Source: Telluribacter humicola (GTDB lineage: Bacteria > Bacteroidota > Bacteroidia > Cytophagales > Spirosomataceae). From it: DNA of 64,000 nucleotides. Below the pieces are notes generated by a model, which was not told the DNA's origin, made no database searches, and worked only from the letters and a program-made list of their open reading frames with translations. This document shows, in pieces, positions 6,560 to 15,737 of this stretch. Position 1 is the stretch's first letter, and every line of letters starts with the position of its first letter. The translations under genes were made by a program, and so were the position numbers. The stretch spans positions 1,674,001 through 1,738,000 of the forward strand of contig NZ_JAFIQT010000001.1 in NCBI RefSeq assembly GCF_017355935.1, in the 5' to 3' direction.

Positions 6560-8587
6560 ATGACACTTATCAAAGTAGCCGCCGGGGTGGTCAATCAGAC
6601 CCCGATGGACTGGAAAAATAATACAGCCAATATCATAGGAGCCATCGAAGAGGCACGCCGCCAGGAGGTGTCGATATTGTGTATGCCTGAGCTATGTATT
6701 ACGGGCTATGGCTGTGAAGACTATTTCTTATCGTATGATATTGTAGAGCAGGCTAAGAAATGTCTGCTGGAAATAGTGACGCATACTGCGGATATGATCG
6801 TAGCGGTAGGTCTGCCCCTCAGGCACAATCACCGGGTATACAACACAGCCTGTCTGATTGCGAACAAACGGATCCTGGGTTTTTATGTGAAGCAAAATCT
6901 ACCCAACAACGGCATTCACTACGAGCCACGCTGGTTCCATGCCTGGACCCCCGGTGTTGTAAGCCGTACCGAAATAGACCAGATGCAGTACCCCATCGGG
7001 GACCTGATCTTTGACGTGTCGGGAGTCCGGATCGCCTTCGAGATATGTGAGGATGCCTGGATATCCAACCGTCCCGGCCGTTCGCATTACGACCGTGGGG
7101 TAGATATCATGCTCAATCCCAGCGCCAGCCACTTTGCCTTTAATAAATTCATGATCCGGGAGCGGCTGGTGATAGATGCATCACGTTCATTCGGCTGTAA
7201 TTATATCTATACCAACCTCCTGGGTAACGAAGCCGGGCGGGCTATCTACGACGGGGATGCCATGATTGCTTCCAACGGAGCTTTGCTAACATCAAGTCCC
7301 CGGTTTAGCTACGAAGATTACCTGATCATCACGGCGGTTGTAGATACCGAGTACACCCGCCTCACGCAGGTACAGAACCTGGGAAGGCTTTCAAAAGAAG
7401 AGACCTGGAAGGTAGTAGCCACCTATGATTTTCCGGATATAGAGCCCGTGCGTCATCAGGTAGCGACAATGGAGCCCTTTGAAAGTGGGGGAGCCCTGAA
7501 GGAAGAAGAATTTGCCCGGGCTGTGTGTCTGGCCTTGTTTGACTACATGCGCAAGAGCCGTTCGCACGGCTTTACCATCTCGCTTTCGGGGGGAGCCGAC
7601 TCATCAGCCTGTACGGCTCTGTGTGGTTTGATGGTCCGGCTGGCGGACGAAAGTATCGGACTGGATCGGTTCAAACAGAAGCTGAGCTATATCCTCAAGG
7701 TTCAGGAGGCCGAAACAGTAGAAGACATCTCCAAAGAGATTATTCATAACATCTATCAGGGAACGGAGAATAGCTCTGATGATACCCTAGAGTCGGCCCG
7801 TTCACTGGCGCTGTCCATTGGCTCTACATTCTATAATGTAAATATCAATGGGCTGGTCGAAACCTATACCAAGCTCATTGAGGAGCAGATCGGCCGGCAG
7901 TTGAGCTGGGATACCGACGATATAGCCATGCAGAATATACAGGCGCGGGTACGAGCCCCAAGCGTGTGGTACCTGACCAACATCAGCAACCATTTGCTGC
8001 TGTCTACATCCAACCGCTCCGAAGCGGCCGTAGGGTATGCAACTATGGATGGTGATACGGCGGGCGGACTTTCTCCTATCGCGGGTATTGATAAGCATTA
8101 CCTGCGTCACTGGCTCCGCTGGCTCGAGACCGTCGGTTGTGACGTAAAAGGCAAGCACATCCGGATTGAAGGCCTCCAGAAAGTCAACAGCCTGCAGCCT
8201 ACTGCTGAGCTACGTCCGCAGGAGTACAAGCAGACCGATGAGGATGACCTGATGCCGTACGAATTCCTGAACTCGGTGGAGGAGCTGGCTATCCGTGACA
8301 AAAAGCCCCCGATTGACTGCTACCGCAACCTGCTGGTACGCTTTGAGGGACAATACGCTCCTGAGCAGATGCTGCACTGGACCAAGCGGTTCTTTAAGCT
8401 ATGGAGTCGTAATCAGTGGAAGCGCGAGCGCTACGCACCGTCTTTCCACCTCGACGACCACAACCTCGACCCCCGCACCTGGTGCCGCTTCCCAATCCTG
8501 TCGGGCGGCTACGAAAGGGAGCTGGAAGAACTGAGGGAGTACGCCGCCGAGAAAAGGATCAAGCGAGCCCGCCGGATTGGGTTTTAA
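6560..8587 (+). CDS. nadE: glutamine-dependent NAD+ synthase
   Basis: This enzyme makes NAD+ from nicotinic acid adenine dinucleotide, ATP and glutamine, the last step of NAD biosynthesis. The 675-residue protein has two domains. Residues 1-290 are a nitrilase-type glutaminase (Glu in MPELCITGYGCEDYF, Cys in AFEICEDAW). From about residue 310 comes the ammonia-dependent synthetase with the PP-loop ISLSGGADSSA (Ser 343). TSNRSEAAVGYATMDGD and the GGLSPIAGIDK segment also fit. The ATG at 6560 is preferred because the glutaminase domain begins there (TLIKVAAGVVNQTPMDW); the frame is open back to 6485 but runs through a hairpin. The length matches the long bacterial form. A single gene, with no NAD pathway neighbour. 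Confidence 0.95.
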   Translation: MTLIKVAAGVVNQTPMDWKNNTANIIGAIEEARRQEVSILCMPELCITGYGCEDYFLSYDIVEQAKKCLLEIVTHTADMIVAVGLPLRHNHRVYNTACLIANKRILGFYVKQNLPNNGIHYEPRWFHAWTPGVVSRTEIDQMQYPIGDLIFDVSGVRIAFEICEDAWISNRPGRSHYDRGVDIMLNPSASHFAFNKFMIRERLVIDASRSFGCNYIYTNLLGNEAGRAIYDGDAMIASNGALLTSSPRFSYEDYLIITAVVDTEYTRLTQVQNLGRLSKEETWKVVATYDFPDIEPVRHQVATMEPFESGGALKEEEFARAVCLALFDYMRKSRSHGFTISLSGGADSSACTALCGLMVRLADESIGLDRFKQKLSYILKVQEAETVEDISKEIIHNIYQGTENSSDDTLESARSLALSIGSTFYNVNINGLVETYTKLIEEQIGRQLSWDTDDIAMQNIQARVRAPSVWYLTNISNHLLLSTSNRSEAAVGYATMDGDTAGGLSPIAGIDKHYLRHWLRWLETVGCDVKGKHIRIEGLQKVNSLQPTAELRPQEYKQTDEDDLMPYEFLNSVEELAIRDKKPPIDCYRNLLVRFEGQYAPEQMLHWTKRFFKLWSRNQWKRERYAPSFHLDDHNLDPRTWCRFPILSGGYERELEELREYAAEKRIKRARRIGF

Positions 8588-8637
8588 TAGATTATAAACC
8601 AAATTGTTAATACAAAATACCGTTTGATAAAATTGTT

Positions 8638-8697
8638 GTGCGGGTGTGGATAAAGTAACTATATTAGTATAGAATGTAACTTTATCCGCACCTGCAC
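8638..8697 (+). promoter_or_regulatory. 19-bp leader stem-loop ending just before the CotH gene
   Basis: The left arm GTGCGGGTGTGGATAAAGT (8638-8656) and right arm ACTTTATCCGCACCTGCAC (8679-8697) pair along all 19 positions in plus-strand RNA, 17 Watson-Crick pairs and two G-U wobbles. On the minus strand those two positions would be mismatches. The 22-base loop contains a second small stem, CTATA TTAG TATAG (8659-8672). The stem ends three bases before the ATG at 8701, where it could block ribosome access. No T run follows, so termination of the upstream gene is unlikely. Confidence 0.6.
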
Positions 8698-8700
8698 TAT

Positions 8701-11700
8701 ATGATCAAGAATGTTACAGCAGTACTACTGCTGGTACTAGTTGTTGCCGGTAAGGCCATAAGCCAGACGTTGTATATCAATGAATTTATGGCTTCTAATG
8801 CTTCAAAGGTAGCTGATGCCACAGGAGCCTACGAAGATTGGATCGAGATATACAACCCCAATTCCTCTTCTGTTGACCTCGCCGGGTACTACATAACCGA
8901 TAACCTGTCCAATCCTACCAAGTACAAAATTCCATCGGGTTCATCTGCCACAGTTATTCCGGCGGGTGGATTTTTGCTTTTATGGGCCAGCGAAGCACTG
9001 GACCGGGGGCCTTTGCACGTAAATGTCAGACTATCTGCCGGTGGCGAGGAGATCGGCCTGACGGCTCCCAATGGTACCACGGTTGTAGATTCCTATGTCT
9101 TCGGAGAACAGCGAACCGATGTCTCCTTTGGACGGAATCAGAATGGCAGTTCCCAGTGGAGCTTCTTTTTAGAGCCTACTCCGGGCGCCAGCAATAACAA
9201 TTCTACTGCGTATAATGATATACTGTCACCGCCGACCTTTTCTCAGCCCGCTGGCTATTCGGCTTCTTCCTTTAACCTGACGTTATCCTCCAACGACCCA
9301 TCCGTTACTATCCTGTATACCCTGGATGGGTCTGAACCCGATGAAGCCAATCTTAATGGAAGTACCTTTACTTATAAAAACAGCTACGAAGAAGTACCCG
9401 GACAGGGTTCCGGACCGTTGCTCGACGCTACATTAAGAACCTATACGTATTCAGGCCCTATATCCATTACCGACCGCACCAGCCAACCCAACCGGGTATC
9501 CATGTACTCCTCCACCTACCAGCATACCGCTGTCTATCTGCCTGGCTTTCCGGTGTTTAAGGGTACTGTGGTCAGGGCCAAGGCTGTCAGGCAAGGGGCT
9601 CTGGCAAGCCCGGTAGTGACCAATACCTACATCGTTACACCCAATCAAAATCAACGCTTCACGATACCAGTTGTGTCGCTGGCCATGTCCGAAAAAGACT
9701 TGTTTGGGTACCAAGATGGCATTTACACCGCAGGTGTTGATTTTGACAATTGGCGGTATGGCGAACGTCAGACTCCTGCGTATGGTCCAGCCTTTCCAGG
9801 TAATTTCCGGCGGAGCGGCGAAGAGTGGGAAAAGGAAGCTAACTTCGAGTATTTTGCCGAGAACGCCACTGGCTCAGCTATTAATCAGCACATTGGGGTC
9901 CGACTTCACGGAGGGCATACCCGAGGCTACCCTCAGAAGACTCTCCGGCTGTACAGCAATACCTATTTTAACTACCCATTTTTCTCTTCTGTACCTTACA
10001 CCAATCACAAGCGCCTACTGCTACGGAACTCAGGGAATGACTGGCGGCAGACCATGTTCCGGGATGCCGCTATTCAGGAAATGGTGAAGCATCTTAACTT
10101 TGATACGCAAGGTTATAAGCCTGCCATCCTCCTTCTAAACGGTGAGTACTGGGGTATTCACAATATCCGTGAGCGGTACGATAAGTACTATCTGAATACC
10201 AGGTATGGGGTGAACCCGGAAAATCTGGACCTGATCGAAAATAATGGAGCTGAAGTTGACGAAGGGGATATGGTGCACTATAATGCCATGTTTAGCTATA
10301 TGGTCAAAAACGGCTCCTCAAGCAATGAACACTATTCCTACATCCAGACGCAGATGGACATTGATAATTTTATTGATTATCAGATTGCAGAAATATTTGC
10401 GGCAAATACTGATTGGGTCGAAAACAACGTCCGTAACTGGCGCCTGCGCACGCCATACCAGCCTAATGCTCCTTACGGGCACGACGGACGCTGGCGCTGG
10501 ATGATGTTCGATACGGACCATGGGTTTGCCGGGAGTTATTCATCCGCGGAGCATAATACGCTGGAATTCGCTACTAACGAAGATCCTAATAAGTCTCCCG
10601 GGCCAGCCAGGACCTTTATACTCAGAAGCCTGCTTACCAACTCTACTTTTCGGACTGCCTTTATTACTCGCTTTAGTGACCTGCTCAACAGTACCTATCT
10701 GCCGGAGCGGACAGTACCCATCATTAATACCATGAAGCAGAGAATACAGCCGGAAATAGGTGAGCACATAGCTCGCTGGAAAACAAGCGGGGGGGTCAAC
10801 GACTGGAACAACGAGGTCAATATCATGATTGACTTTGCGCAGCGTCGCCCCTCCATTATGTCCCAGCAGCTCAAAAATCATTTCTCACTATCAGATAGAC
10901 GATCTATTACGGTCAATGTATCTAATACAGAAAATGGATACATAAAAGTGAATACCCTCACAATACTGCCGACTACGCCGGGAGTAAGCCAAAACGCGTA
11001 CCCCTGGACAGGATATTACTTCCAGAATGTGCCGGTTACACTCACGGCCATGCCTAAGGCCGGATATAAGTTTGTGCGCTGGCAGGAAGGTAACAATACA
11101 ATCTCTACCAACCCGGTACTGGTTTTAAACTTATTGTCTGATCGATCGGTCACGGCGGTGTTTGATCTGGATCAGGGTTTTGATTCCACACCTAGTGCCT
11201 ATATACTGGCTAACTGTGACTACCGGTTTGAGCAGTGGAGCGCTGAGTCACCGGCTGGGTCCTTTCCGTCCAATATGGCCTTTGTATACATGAATCAGCA
11301 GGATCCAACTGTAACAGCCTCAATAGAGGGCTTCACTTCAGGCAGGTATAATTTCGAAAGTCGCAGCCGTGTCAACGGGCTTGGGAACGATGGAGTGTCT
11401 TTTATAAATACGACGAGTAATGATCCGAGTAGTGTCAATGAAGGATTTCCAATGGGAAAAGTGGGAGGAGCCCTGCTGGCGCTACGAACCACCGGCCTAA
11501 ATGAGGTGTATGTACAGTGGACAGCAGGCACCTTACTACCCAATAACCGCGAATATGCTATCCGGTTACAGTACCGGGTAGGTGACAGCGGAGCGTTCCA
11601 AGATGTATTGGACCCGCAGGGGCAGCCCGTAGAGTATTCCCGAAATGCTCAGGCAGGGCACAGCCAGGTGATGGGGCCGGTAGCCTTACCAGCGGCGGCT

Positions 11701-12012
11701 CTCAATCAGTCCTACGTTCAGTTATTCTGGCGTTACTACATGAAGTCTGGATCGGGTTCGAGACCGCAGCTTCGGCTGGATGATATCATAGTGAGCCGCG
11801 GACGCTGTGAAAGCCTAAGCTCCGGCGACTGGAACAGCGCCTCCCGGTGGAGCTGCGGTCGTATCCCCTCTATCTGTGATGAGGTCACCATTAGGCAGGG
11901 ACATGTCATTACATTGGGGGGTGATAATGGGAAAGCGAGAGCTATACAGATTGAGGGCTCTGGCCGCCTAGATATGACGGCTAGCACCCAACTGAATCTG
12001 GGGGAGAACTAA
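8701..12012 (+). CDS. secreted lamin-tail / CotH-kinase-like surface protein
   Basis: This is a 1,103-residue exported protein. A signal peptide (about residues 1-21, ending AISQ) is followed by a lamin-tail domain (LYINEFMASNASKVADATG, about 22-160) and a chitobiase/HexA C-terminal-like segment (SNDPSVTILYTLDGSEPD, about 200). A CotH-like kinase fold follows (about 310-730), with RLHGGHTRGYPQKTLRLYS, GIHNIRERYDKYYLN and MMFDTDHGF standing where CotH kinases have their ATP-binding and Asp motifs. Next comes an InlB-type repeat (GYKFVRWQEGNNTIST, about 795), then a jelly-roll-like region and a C-terminal SGDWNSASRWSCGR segment. It ends without a recognisable T9SS tail. CotH proteins phosphorylate coat proteins in Bacillus; the substrate here is unknown. 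The stop lies only 7 bases from the convergent STN gene, with no terminator between. Confidence 0.88.
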   Translation: MIKNVTAVLLLVLVVAGKAISQTLYINEFMASNASKVADATGAYEDWIEIYNPNSSSVDLAGYYITDNLSNPTKYKIPSGSSATVIPAGGFLLLWASEALDRGPLHVNVRLSAGGEEIGLTAPNGTTVVDSYVFGEQRTDVSFGRNQNGSSQWSFFLEPTPGASNNNSTAYNDILSPPTFSQPAGYSASSFNLTLSSNDPSVTILYTLDGSEPDEANLNGSTFTYKNSYEEVPGQGSGPLLDATLRTYTYSGPISITDRTSQPNRVSMYSSTYQHTAVYLPGFPVFKGTVVRAKAVRQGALASPVVTNTYIVTPNQNQRFTIPVVSLAMSEKDLFGYQDGIYTAGVDFDNWRYGERQTPAYGPAFPGNFRRSGEEWEKEANFEYFAENATGSAINQHIGVRLHGGHTRGYPQKTLRLYSNTYFNYPFFSSVPYTNHKRLLLRNSGNDWRQTMFRDAAIQEMVKHLNFDTQGYKPAILLLNGEYWGIHNIRERYDKYYLNTRYGVNPENLDLIENNGAEVDEGDMVHYNAMFSYMVKNGSSSNEHYSYIQTQMDIDNFIDYQIAEIFAANTDWVENNVRNWRLRTPYQPNAPYGHDGRWRWMMFDTDHGFAGSYSSAEHNTLEFATNEDPNKSPGPARTFILRSLLTNSTFRTAFITRFSDLLNSTYLPERTVPIINTMKQRIQPEIGEHIARWKTSGGVNDWNNEVNIMIDFAQRRPSIMSQQLKNHFSLSDRRSITVNVSNTENGYIKVNTLTILPTTPGVSQNAYPWTGYYFQNVPVTLTAMPKAGYKFVRWQEGNNTISTNPVLVLNLLSDRSVTAVFDLDQGFDSTPSAYILANCDYRFEQWSAESPAGSFPSNMAFVYMNQQDPTVTASIEGFTSGRYNFESRSRVNGLGNDGVSFINTTSNDPSSVNEGFPMGKVGGALLALRTTGLNEVYVQWTAGTLLPNNREYAIRLQYRVGDSGAFQDVLDPQGQPVEYSRNAQAGHSQVMGPVALPAAALNQSYVQLFWRYYMKSGSGSRPQLRLDDIIVSRGRCESLSSGDWNSASRWSCGRIPSICDEVTIRQGHVITLGGDNGKARAIQIEGSGRLDMTASTQLNLGEN

Positions 12013-12019
12013 GCCCCTC

Positions 12020-13828
12020 CTAAATCCTGTTACAAAACCTGAGAGCTGCCTGAAAACCTACCCAGCCGTAGGTAGTGATGCCATCATCAAACCGGTTGCC
12101 AATCCAGATGGGTTCCAGGCCGCGCCGGGTGCTGGTATCTATCAGACCGGCGTAAGGGGTGTGCAGCAGGTTAAGCGTAGGTCCCAGCGAAATAGCTACG
12201 CGTGGGCTTAACTTCTTCTCCAGGGCCACCGTAATGCGGTAATGACCGGCTTGAGGCTGACGCCAGAACTGGCGCTGTATCGCCATTCGGCTGGCGACCA
12301 AGTCACCATTCAACATCCAGCCACGACCCAGTCGGCGGGCGGTACCTATGCCGTAGCCTATACTACCCAGTGGTTTTCCTGGAAGAAAAGCATTCATACC
12401 AAACGTAAAAATATTATAGAATCCGGCTACGCCTGTTTTGAAGGAGGCATTGAAGTAATTGAGTTCGTCGGTAGAAACTTCATAGCGGCGGTAGCCGTTT
12501 TGGCGGACATAGCTGAAAAAGCCAAATGGTGTGGTAGCCGATGAGTCGGCGTAGTTGAGAAAGCCAAGCTGGTGTCCCTTCTCCACCACCTGGGCATAGT
12601 TGAGGCCGGGCGTTACCTGCCAGCCATTGAGCTTACGACCAACAACATTGGCCCAGCCCGATATTTGCAGGCCGTGGAAGTCCTCCGCGGTGGCGTTGGC
12701 CGTGCCGGCAATCTGAACCCCACGAAAGTCCCCGATGTTGAGGTTTCCAAAGCCGGCTATCTGTATGCCCTGTACATCCCTACCTACCAGATTGGCCAGT
12801 CCGGCTACTTGAATACCCTGCACATTCCAGCGAACAATATTAACCACACCTCCTACCTCAAGGGCACCTACACCCAGTGAGTAGCCGGCAATGAGGTTGA
12901 GCGAGACATCATTAATAACGTTTCCGCTTAGCTGATGGTTGGTACCAATAAAGGGAAGTATGGATGCCTGGAAGGGTCGGTATAGAGTATCCGTGATATT
13001 CTCGGTATGAATAGCCTGCTTGGTAGAGGCAAACGCATAAACGAAGGCATCACCTACTTCCTGCAGGCGCTCTTTCAGAGTATGGGCCGGGCGGGGGGCA
13101 GTTGTATCGGGTTCGGCAGCAGGTACCGGTGCGGACACTACCTGCGGCGAACGCGGAATCTCTACCCTGGGCTCTACCCGCGACTGTACCGTATCGTGAC
13201 GCGACAGAATGCGCGGATTCTGGCGTTCGATATGACGAATCGTATCGGCAGTGAGTGATATGGTCAGGTAGTAGTCCTGGCGACGGGTTACTTCAACAGA
13301 GCGGGCCGAATACTCTTCCTTCCTGACTTCCAGCCGTAGGTTTGGCTGGGCCGCCGGGAGCTTTATGCGGTAGTAGCCGTACTCATTACTCACGGTAGAT
13401 ACCAGTGAGTTGGCCTCGTATATACTGGCGTCACGCAGGCGTTCCCCCGTTTTTTTATCAATGATATACCCGTTGAGGAAGAAGTTGTCAGGCTGGCGCT
13501 CGGGCTCAGCAGCTACTTTCTGTAAGATAATGTACTTCCGGCGCTCCTTGAACGTAACCGAGCCTTTAAAAATATCATTCAAGATTTCGCGAACACTCTG
13601 GTTGCTAGCATTGACCGATACACGGGCCTTTACATCAATGGCATCGGGGCTGTACGAGAAACTGAATCCTCCTTTCTCGCCAATCTGACGAAGTACTTCC
13701 TCGATACGCTCATTGGTTACTTTTATAGAAATACGATTTTCGAGCAAGGGCTGGGCCATCAGGTTGCCGGTACTTAGCCACCCAATAACTAGTAATATAA
13801 ATATTCGATATGTAAGAGTAGGATTCAC
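12020..13828 (-). CDS. STN-domain protein with LA_2272-type repeats and a predicted outer-membrane barrel
   Basis: The 602-residue protein begins with a signal peptide (to about residue 25) and an STN domain (about 30-108, the secretin/TonB-receptor N-terminal fold used to signal to FecR proteins). A carboxypeptidase-like regulatory domain follows (about 117-195, FFLNGYIIDKKTGERLRDA). After a proline-rich linker, about residues 300-420 hold four or more repeats of the form GVQ/GIQ-I/V-AG-x-x-N, as in VQGIQVAGLANLVGRD. The rest is beta-rich and ends WVGFQAALRF, like an outer-membrane barrel. Repeats and tail resemble the LA_2272 surface-repeat family. No TonB-dependent receptor plug is seen. 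It lies 119 bases downstream of a FecR gene on the same strand, so it probably takes the place of the receptor in the sigma/anti-sigma unit. Confidence 0.75.
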   Translation of the reverse strand: MNPTLTYRIFILLVIGWLSTGNLMAQPLLENRISIKVTNERIEEVLRQIGEKGGFSFSYSPDAIDVKARVSVNASNQSVREILNDIFKGSVTFKERRKYIILQKVAAEPERQPDNFFLNGYIIDKKTGERLRDASIYEANSLVSTVSNEYGYYRIKLPAAQPNLRLEVRKEEYSARSVEVTRRQDYYLTISLTADTIRHIERQNPRILSRHDTVQSRVEPRVEIPRSPQVVSAPVPAAEPDTTAPRPAHTLKERLQEVGDAFVYAFASTKQAIHTENITDTLYRPFQASILPFIGTNHQLSGNVINDVSLNLIAGYSLGVGALEVGGVVNIVRWNVQGIQVAGLANLVGRDVQGIQIAGFGNLNIGDFRGVQIAGTANATAEDFHGLQISGWANVVGRKLNGWQVTPGLNYAQVVEKGHQLGFLNYADSSATTPFGFFSYVRQNGYRRYEVSTDELNYFNASFKTGVAGFYNIFTFGMNAFLPGKPLGSIGYGIGTARRLGRGWMLNGDLVASRMAIQRQFWRQPQAGHYRITVALEKKLSPRVAISLGPTLNLLHTPYAGLIDTSTRRGLEPIWIGNRFDDGITTYGWVGFQAALRFCNRI

Positions 13829-13947
13829 TGGAATAAGCGAATTAGTAATAAATGAACGGATAGAGGTAGGAAGAGCGCCTGCCTTAATGTATAGGGAGTA
13901 TGTTGGTACTTATATAATCTGATGATCAGAAATCGAGAATTGATAGA

Positions 13948-14982
13948 CTATTGACATCCTTTTCCTTCCAGCCAGTAGGTTTCACCCTGCTGCTGTATGC
14001 GCAGGTTCAGCGTTTCGGCAATGACAGCCAGCGTAGCATCCAGCGTTTCCTGCTCTAGGCGGACGGTCAGGCGGCAGTTAGCCAGTTGCTCGTTCGATAG
14101 TCGTACATCGGCATGGTAGCCGCTCCGGAGCGACTTCACCACTTCATCCAGACTGGTAGCCGTAAACTCAAACACCTGGGTACGGTAGGCCGCCATGTTG
14201 GGGTCAGCCGCTATACTGCGTAGTATGGTATCGGCCTCGATCTTTACGCCTTCACCCGGGGTAAGTACCGCTTTTCGTGATGCTTTGCTTACCTCTACTT
14301 TACCGGTTTTTACATCCACACGTACCGCTTCGTCGTACGCTTTGACGTTGAATGAAGTACCTACTACCCGTACCTCAGTACCATTGGCATCGATGATGAA
14401 CGGATGACTGGCGTCGGGCGCTACGTCAAAGAATGCTTCTCCTGTAAGAGATACCGTACGCAGGTCGCCGTCCAAGCCTTCAGGGTAGGTTAGGGTAGAG
14501 TGGTGGTTCAGGAACACCTTGGTGCCGTCGGGTAGAGTTTTCTCAAATGTGTTGTTTTTGGTGCTGATACTTACCAGTTCGGGGGTTGTCTTATGGGTTA
14601 GGAGGAGCCAGCCAAAGGCCACCGCCACCAGCGCCACCACCGCAGCCGCCCAGAAAGAGGGGCTCAGCTGGCGCTTGACGGGCATGGGCTTCACGATAGC
14701 CTCGGGCTTACGAACAGGGGCGACAGAGGGTTCCGGAGCGGTGTCAACCGTATGCATACGCATACGCATCTTCTCCCAGGCGGCGTCGGTATTGACCTGC
14801 ATACGCTTCTGACCCACTGCCTGGCTCCGCTCCCACAGCTTACGATAAGCCGCCAGCTCGGAGGAGCGATCGGGTGATGCCTCCAGCCATTGTCTGACCT
14901 GTTCTATTTCCGCGGCGGTGGCGGTACCTGCCAGGTAGCGCGCCAGTAACTCGTCGGAAAAATGTTCGTTAGGTGTATTCAA
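13948..14982 (-). CDS. FecR-family anti-sigma factor
   Basis: FecR proteins span the inner membrane, hold an ECF sigma factor on the inside and receive a signal from an STN domain on the outside. The 344-residue product has a cytoplasmic helical part (residues 1-100), one membrane helix (about 112-132, FWAAAVVALVAVAFGWLLL) and a periplasmic FecR domain (about 150-250, TLPDGTKVFLNHHSTLTYPE and GEAFFDVA). A DUF4974-like C-terminal domain follows (about 275-340, FEFTATSLDEVVKSL). I chose the TTG at 14982, giving MNTPNEHFSDELLARYL. The frame is open to 15060, but that part overlaps the sigma-factor gene by 56 bases and looks like its read-through. The sigma gene lies 22 bases upstream. Confidence 0.88.
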   Translation of the reverse strand: MNTPNEHFSDELLARYLAGTATAAEIEQVRQWLEASPDRSSELAAYRKLWERSQAVGQKRMQVNTDAAWEKMRMRMHTVDTAPEPSVAPVRKPEAIVKPMPVKRQLSPSFWAAAVVALVAVAFGWLLLTHKTTPELVSISTKNNTFEKTLPDGTKVFLNHHSTLTYPEGLDGDLRTVSLTGEAFFDVAPDASHPFIIDANGTEVRVVGTSFNVKAYDEAVRVDVKTGKVEVSKASRKAVLTPGEGVKIEADTILRSIAADPNMAAYRTQVFEFTATSLDEVVKSLRSGYHADVRLSNEQLANCRLTVRLEQETLDATLAVIAETLNLRIQQQGETYWLEGKGCQ

Positions 14983-15004
14983 GGGTATATGCTGAAAAAA
15001 ACGG

Positions 15005-15580
15005 TCAAAAAAACAAGAGAACCAGCCAAAGCAGTGATGGCAGGTAGTCGGCCAGCTCACTGCGCAATATTCGTAATGCCTTCCCGATCTGATTTTCGAC
15101 TGTTTTGATCGAAAGTCCCAGCCGGTCGGCTATTTCTTGGTACTTCAACTCCTCAAAGCGGCTCATCCTGAATACCAGTTGGCACTGCTCGGGAAGTCGG
15201 TTTACCGCCTCCTCGATGCGTTCTTCGAGTTCACTTCCGTAAATGGTTTCGGTGACGGCTTCGTATCCGGGCGACTGATAACTCAGCGAATACTCCCGGT
15301 GGGCCTCACGTACCTGATAGTGCTTGATCTTATTCAGGCAATGGTTGTGTACGGCCCGGTACAGGTAAGCCTTCAGTGACAGCGTTATTTCCAGGTCAGA
15401 ACGCTTTTCCCAGATGCTCATAAATACCGTCTGAACCATTTCTTCGGCTTCATCCTCATCCTTCAGCAATGAGTTCGCATACTGACACAGACGTTCGTAA
15501 TAGGTACGGAACATCTGCTCAAAGGCGGACTCATGGCCTTGCCGAATGGCTGATACAATCTCTGTGTCGGATAACTGCAC
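15005..15580 (-). CDS. ECF RNA polymerase sigma factor (FecI-like)
   Basis: The product, 191 residues, is a group IV sigma factor. Region 2 lies at about residues 10-80 (AFEQMFRTYYERLCQYAN and VQTVFMSIWEKRSDLEI). Region 4 lies at about 125-180 (LPEQCQLVFRMSRFEELKYQEIADRLGLSIKTVENQIGKAL, split here for length into helix-turn-helix LGLSIKTVENQIGKA and its lead-in). I place the start at the GTG at 15580 (MQLSDTEIVSAIRQGHE), because this matches the usual beginning of Bacteroidota ECF factors and a -7 promoter box lies inside the 28 codons that a start at 15664 would add. It is the first gene of a sigma / FecR / STN-barrel unit. The targets are unknown. Confidence 0.9.
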   Translation of the reverse strand: MQLSDTEIVSAIRQGHESAFEQMFRTYYERLCQYANSLLKDEDEAEEMVQTVFMSIWEKRSDLEITLSLKAYLYRAVHNHCLNKIKHYQVREAHREYSLSYQSPGYEAVTETIYGSELEERIEEAVNRLPEQCQLVFRMSRFEELKYQEIADRLGLSIKTVENQIGKALRILRSELADYLPSLLWLVLLFF

Positions 15581-15604
15581 GAATGCGTCTTGTTTTTTTC
15601 CGTA

Positions 15605-15612
15605 CAAAAGTA
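15605..15612 (-). promoter_or_regulatory. -7 promoter box for the ECF sigma gene
   Basis: On the minus strand the bases read TACTTTTG, matching TAnnTTTG. It lies 24 bases before the GTG start at 15580 and inside the longer open frame. It supports the shorter start. The -33 element is not clear. Confidence 0.5.
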
Positions 15613-15737
15613 AGGAATCGCCATCGGTAACAGTCGCGGAATATGGAAGAACGGTTGCTACCAAGTTTAAATCTATTTTCTCTTAGGACAGTCAACGAGG
15701 GAGTTACCCCCATTCGAAAGAAAAAAATATTTTTTTT

